Position numbers and translations under genes: made by a program. Of a DNA stretch of 64,000 nucleotides, positions 61,974 to 64,000 are shown one piece after another. Source of the DNA: an uncultured Mycobacteriaceae bacterium (GTDB lineage: Bacteria > Actinomycetota > Actinomycetes > Mycobacteriales > Mycobacteriaceae). The notes beneath the pieces are model-generated. The model searched no databases. It saw nothing but the letters and a program-made list of their open reading frames with translations, and was not told the origin of the DNA. The stretch spans positions 18,742-82,741 of the forward strand of contig CADEGF010000029.1 of assembly GCA_902826815.1 (NCBI GenBank), written 5' to 3'. The first letter of the stretch is position 1. Every line of letters begins with the position of its first letter.

Positions 61974-63362
61974 GTGGCATCAGTTGGTTCGGGCACCGCG
62001 ATCGAGTACGAAACGCTGATTTGGGACGCGCCCGCGGAGGCGGGCTACGGGCTGGCAGACCTACGTGCCGCCCAGCGGCAAGCCGGGAAGTACGACGCCG
62101 CGGTCCCCGCTTCCATCGCCGAACTAGCCGTCGCGCTGCCCGCGGCAGTGCTGGCCGACGCCGAAGAAGCAAGCAACGAGATCACTCGTTTCGACGCTGA
62201 GCTCGGCGACGAAATTGCGCCCTTCTCTGCCGTGCTGCTGCGATCCGAATCAGCCGCAAGCTCGAACATCGAAAACCTCACGGCATCAGCGAGGGCCATC
62301 GCCGAAGCCGAAGCCCTCGGTGACACAAGCCGTCGCAATGCCGCCCTGATCGTGTCTAACACCGAGGCGATGAAAGCGGCCGTTGCGCTGGCCGACCGAC
62401 TCGACCAGAACGCGATCCTTGCCATGCATGCCGCGCTGATGCGTGACAGCGATCCCGTCTCGGCCGGCCATTGGCGGACTGAACAAGTTTGGATCGGCGG
62501 CGGAAACTTCGGTCCCCGCGGCGCCGACTACATCGCCCCGCATCAAGCGCGCGTCCCCGACACAATTGCAGACCTGATCGCCTTCACCCGTCGCACCGAC
62601 GTGCCCACACTCCCCCATATCGCTATCGCGCACGCTCAATTCGAAACCATCCACCCCTTCACCGACGGCAACGGTCGCACCGGGCGAGCACTGATCCAGG
62701 CGATGCTGCGCCATAAGCGACTCACCCGGCAGATCACCGTGCCCGTGTCGGCCGGGCTGTTGACCGACACCGATGCCTACTTTGGCGCCCTGGGATCCTT
62801 TCGTGACGGTGATCCCATCCCGATCGTCGAGCGCCTTTCGGAAGCGTCGCTACTTGCGGTCGCAAACGGTCGCCAGCTCATTGCCGACCTCAGGTCACTC
62901 CGCGAAGACTGGAATGCAAGGATCATCGCCCGCCGCGACTCAGCTGTGCACCGCGTCGCTGACCTACTCATCAAGCACCCAGTCTTCAACGCGCAACTGC
63001 TTCAACGCGAACTCGGCATCAGAACTGGAAATGCACGCCGATATGTTGACCCGCTGGCCGAGGTCGGAATCATCGTCGAATTCACCGATCGCGCACGCAA
63101 TAGAGCTTGGCGCGCACCAGAGGTCTTGAGCGCTCTTGACGCGTTCGTCGTGCGCGCCGGACGTCGGAACGATGTGCCGACCCCGAGCGGAATGGGAAGC
63201 GGAACTCGGCAAGGCCAAGAAGGCCCGCGAATACGGCATCCCCATCATCAACGAGGAAGCGCTCACCCGCCTGCTAGAACTCAGCCAAGTCAGCGGGTAG
63301 CCGAACGATCGGCGCTCCCAGCAGCATCGGGATTGAGAATGTACAACCCCGCGATCGTCTGA
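61974..63362 (+). CDS. Fic-family AMP-transferase with C-terminal winged helix, 3' end altered
   Basis: Residues 80-110 hold the inhibitory helix motif SSNIEN (Ser96 to Asn101; Glu100 blocks the site), so this is a class II Fic protein. The catalytic loop HPFTDGNGRTGR begins at His227. A winged helix follows at about 325-395 (VADLLIKHPVFNAQLLQRELGIRTGNARRYVDPLAEVGIIVEF). Family members normally end near residue 400 (ALDAFVVRAGRR); here about 65 unrelated residues follow to a stop at 63362, overlapping the opposite gene by 73 bases. Modifies proteins by AMPylation; target unknown. Probably autoregulated through the inverted repeat. Confidence 0.88.
   Translation: MASVGSGTAIEYETLIWDAPAEAGYGLADLRAAQRQAGKYDAAVPASIAELAVALPAAVLADAEEASNEITRFDAELGDEIAPFSAVLLRSESAASSNIENLTASARAIAEAEALGDTSRRNAALIVSNTEAMKAAVALADRLDQNAILAMHAALMRDSDPVSAGHWRTEQVWIGGGNFGPRGADYIAPHQARVPDTIADLIAFTRRTDVPTLPHIAIAHAQFETIHPFTDGNGRTGRALIQAMLRHKRLTRQITVPVSAGLLTDTDAYFGALGSFRDGDPIPIVERLSEASLLAVANGRQLIADLRSLREDWNARIIARRDSAVHRVADLLIKHPVFNAQLLQRELGIRTGNARRYVDPLAEVGIIVEFTDRARNRAWRAPEVLSALDAFVVRAGRRNDVPTPSGMGSGTRQGQEGPRIRHPHHQRGSAHPPARTQPSQRVAERSALPAASGLRMYNPAIV
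63172..63300 (+). pseudogene. C-terminal fragment of a BRCT domain
   Basis: In a different frame from fic, bases 63187-63297 read EWEAELGKAKKAREYGIPIINEEALTRLL, the last helix and tail of BRCT domains found at the C-terminus of DnaQ-like exonucleases and DNA ligases. An in-frame ATG at 63172 would give only 42 residues. The fragment is joined directly to the fic 3' end, replacing the fic stop, so it marks a recombination scar. Family call by eye. Confidence 0.6.
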
Positions 63363-63946
63363 TCGTCACGGAAGGTGATGCGAGCGATGAAATCACCCGC
63401 CTCGAACGTCAATGGCGTATTGGTAATGGTGAAATCGGCCGCGCGCACGACGTCGCTGATTCCATGGTCTTCGTATGCGCCGGCCAGCGCGACAATCTGA
63501 GCCCACGCTTCGGCAAGTCCATCCTCCGTAAGCCCTTCACGCATGGTGGCATCAAAACGCGCGCTGACATCAGCCCACCGGGAATGGGCGAGTTCTTCGA
63601 TGACCGTCCCGGCCAGTTCGTCGGCTCCGGTGAGTGGGCTGGTCTTCATGACTTCGCCGGTTCGGGGATCAATGGGTTTGCCGTACCGGTGGAAGGCGGC
63701 CTGACGCGTCACACCGAGAACGTCGCCGATCTCCTGCCAGGTCCGGCCTGCCTCGCGGGCCTGCCGCACGGCGGCCGCAATCAACTTCTCAGCCTGGTCC
63801 TGAACATCGTGCGCCGCACGGACAAGCTCAAGCGGATCGTTCTCGCCGCGCAGCACGGGGGCGGCCAGGATCTCAGCGAGCTGGCGATGAAGCTGTTGAC
63901 CAGTGGCAGTGAACGAACGAGTCAACGGATCCCTCCCGATCGCCAT
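63290..63946 (-). CDS. HTH protein with DUF3887-like C-terminal domain
   Basis: A 218-residue protein. Residues 50-95 contain a helix-turn-helix (AVRQAREAGRTWQEIGDVLGVTRQAAFHRYG), which is the type seen in mycobacterial DUF3887/NTF2-linked regulators. The second half (ARFDATMREGLTEDGLAEAWAQIVALAGAYEDHG...TFEAGDFIARITFRDDQTIAGLYIL) resembles DUF3887. ATG 63946 follows directly the tRNA region. Possibly a regulator sensing a small molecule; nothing known to me about its targets. Overlaps the extended fic tail convergently. Confidence 0.8.
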   Translation of the reverse strand: MAIGRDPLTRSFTATGQQLHRQLAEILAAPVLRGENDPLELVRAAHDVQDQAEKLIAAAVRQAREAGRTWQEIGDVLGVTRQAAFHRYGKPIDPRTGEVMKTSPLTGADELAGTVIEELAHSRWADVSARFDATMREGLTEDGLAEAWAQIVALAGAYEDHGISDVVRAADFTITNTPLTFEAGDFIARITFRDDQTIAGLYILNPDAAGSADRSATR

Positions 63947-63965
63947 CCTAGATTGAACGCTGAAG

Positions 63966-64000
63966 TGGGGCGGGCGGGGCTCGAACCCGCGACCAATGGA
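63966..64000 (-). tRNA. tRNA 3' half (probably tRNA-Lys), cut by the window end
   Basis: On the minus strand the last 35 bases hold a T-arm: stem GCGGG, loop TTCGAGC, stem CCCGC, then the 3' acceptor strand CCGCCCC and discriminator A at 63966; no CCA is encoded. The preceding TCCAT-TGGTC (anticodon stem 3' strand and variable loop) fits tRNA-Lys(CTT), but the anticodon lies outside the window, so the isotype is a guess. Confidence 0.8.

Overview
The window is high-GC mycobacterial chromosome, most likely a rapid grower of the Mycolicibacterium type. Bases 1-18446 keep the gene order I recall for M. tuberculosis Rv2242-Rv2260: mabR, fabD, acpM, kasA, kasB, accD6, glpD, tetR, an FAD oxidase, a lipid kinase, a DUF3145 protein, a serine hydrolase, mscR and an MBL-fold hydrolase. 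Assignments rest on sequence recognition and remembered synteny; no search was run. Genes are packed tightly, many pairs sharing start/stop bases, and no gene-free stretch exceeds about 250 bases.

Region 1 (1-5858) is the FAS-II mycolic-acid operon, preceded by the end of its PucR-type regulator and by a match to that regulator's operator. Region 2 (5963-18446) holds a secreted haem-binding protein, a scar made of two broken genes, the glpD-tetR pair, the FAD oxidase/lipid kinase pair, an inserted mmuM/TPR/dioxygenase block, and the mycothiol-dependent aldehyde dehydrogenase mscR with its MBL-fold partner.

Region 3 (18443-43717) is accessory and metabolic. It carries an HxlR regulator facing a tautomerase, two coupled methyltransferases (one SABATH-like), an Hsp70-like membrane ATPase with an acyl-CoA dehydrogenase, and a redox cluster (two TetR regulators, a P450, a Rieske oxygenase, DapB-like oxidoreductases). 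It also has a complete peptide ABC importer, an ECF41-like sigma factor facing an MpaB-type oxygenase, and a WhiB4-like protein coupled to a UbiA prenyltransferase.

Region 4 (43801-52986) is the most striking: one 9.2-kb gene for a protein of about 3061 residues. It joins a SARP/BTAD DNA-binding domain, a class III nucleotide cyclase with intact catalytic residues, a STAND-type ATPase, a TPR region and 13 tandem NTF2/SnoaL-like modules of about 135-145 residues in an alternating A/B pattern. It looks like a one-protein sensor, second-messenger and transcription device.

Region 5 (53162-64000) has a secreted phosphodiesterase/phosphatase, an FHA-ABC transporter like Rv1747, a methyltransferase, an alpha/beta hydrolase fused to a LuxR domain, a frameshifted DHFR-family gene and an APC permease. 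It ends in a tRNA-proximal segment with a Fic AMP-transferase gene whose promoter is a perfect 36-bp inverted repeat and whose 3' end runs into a BRCT fragment.
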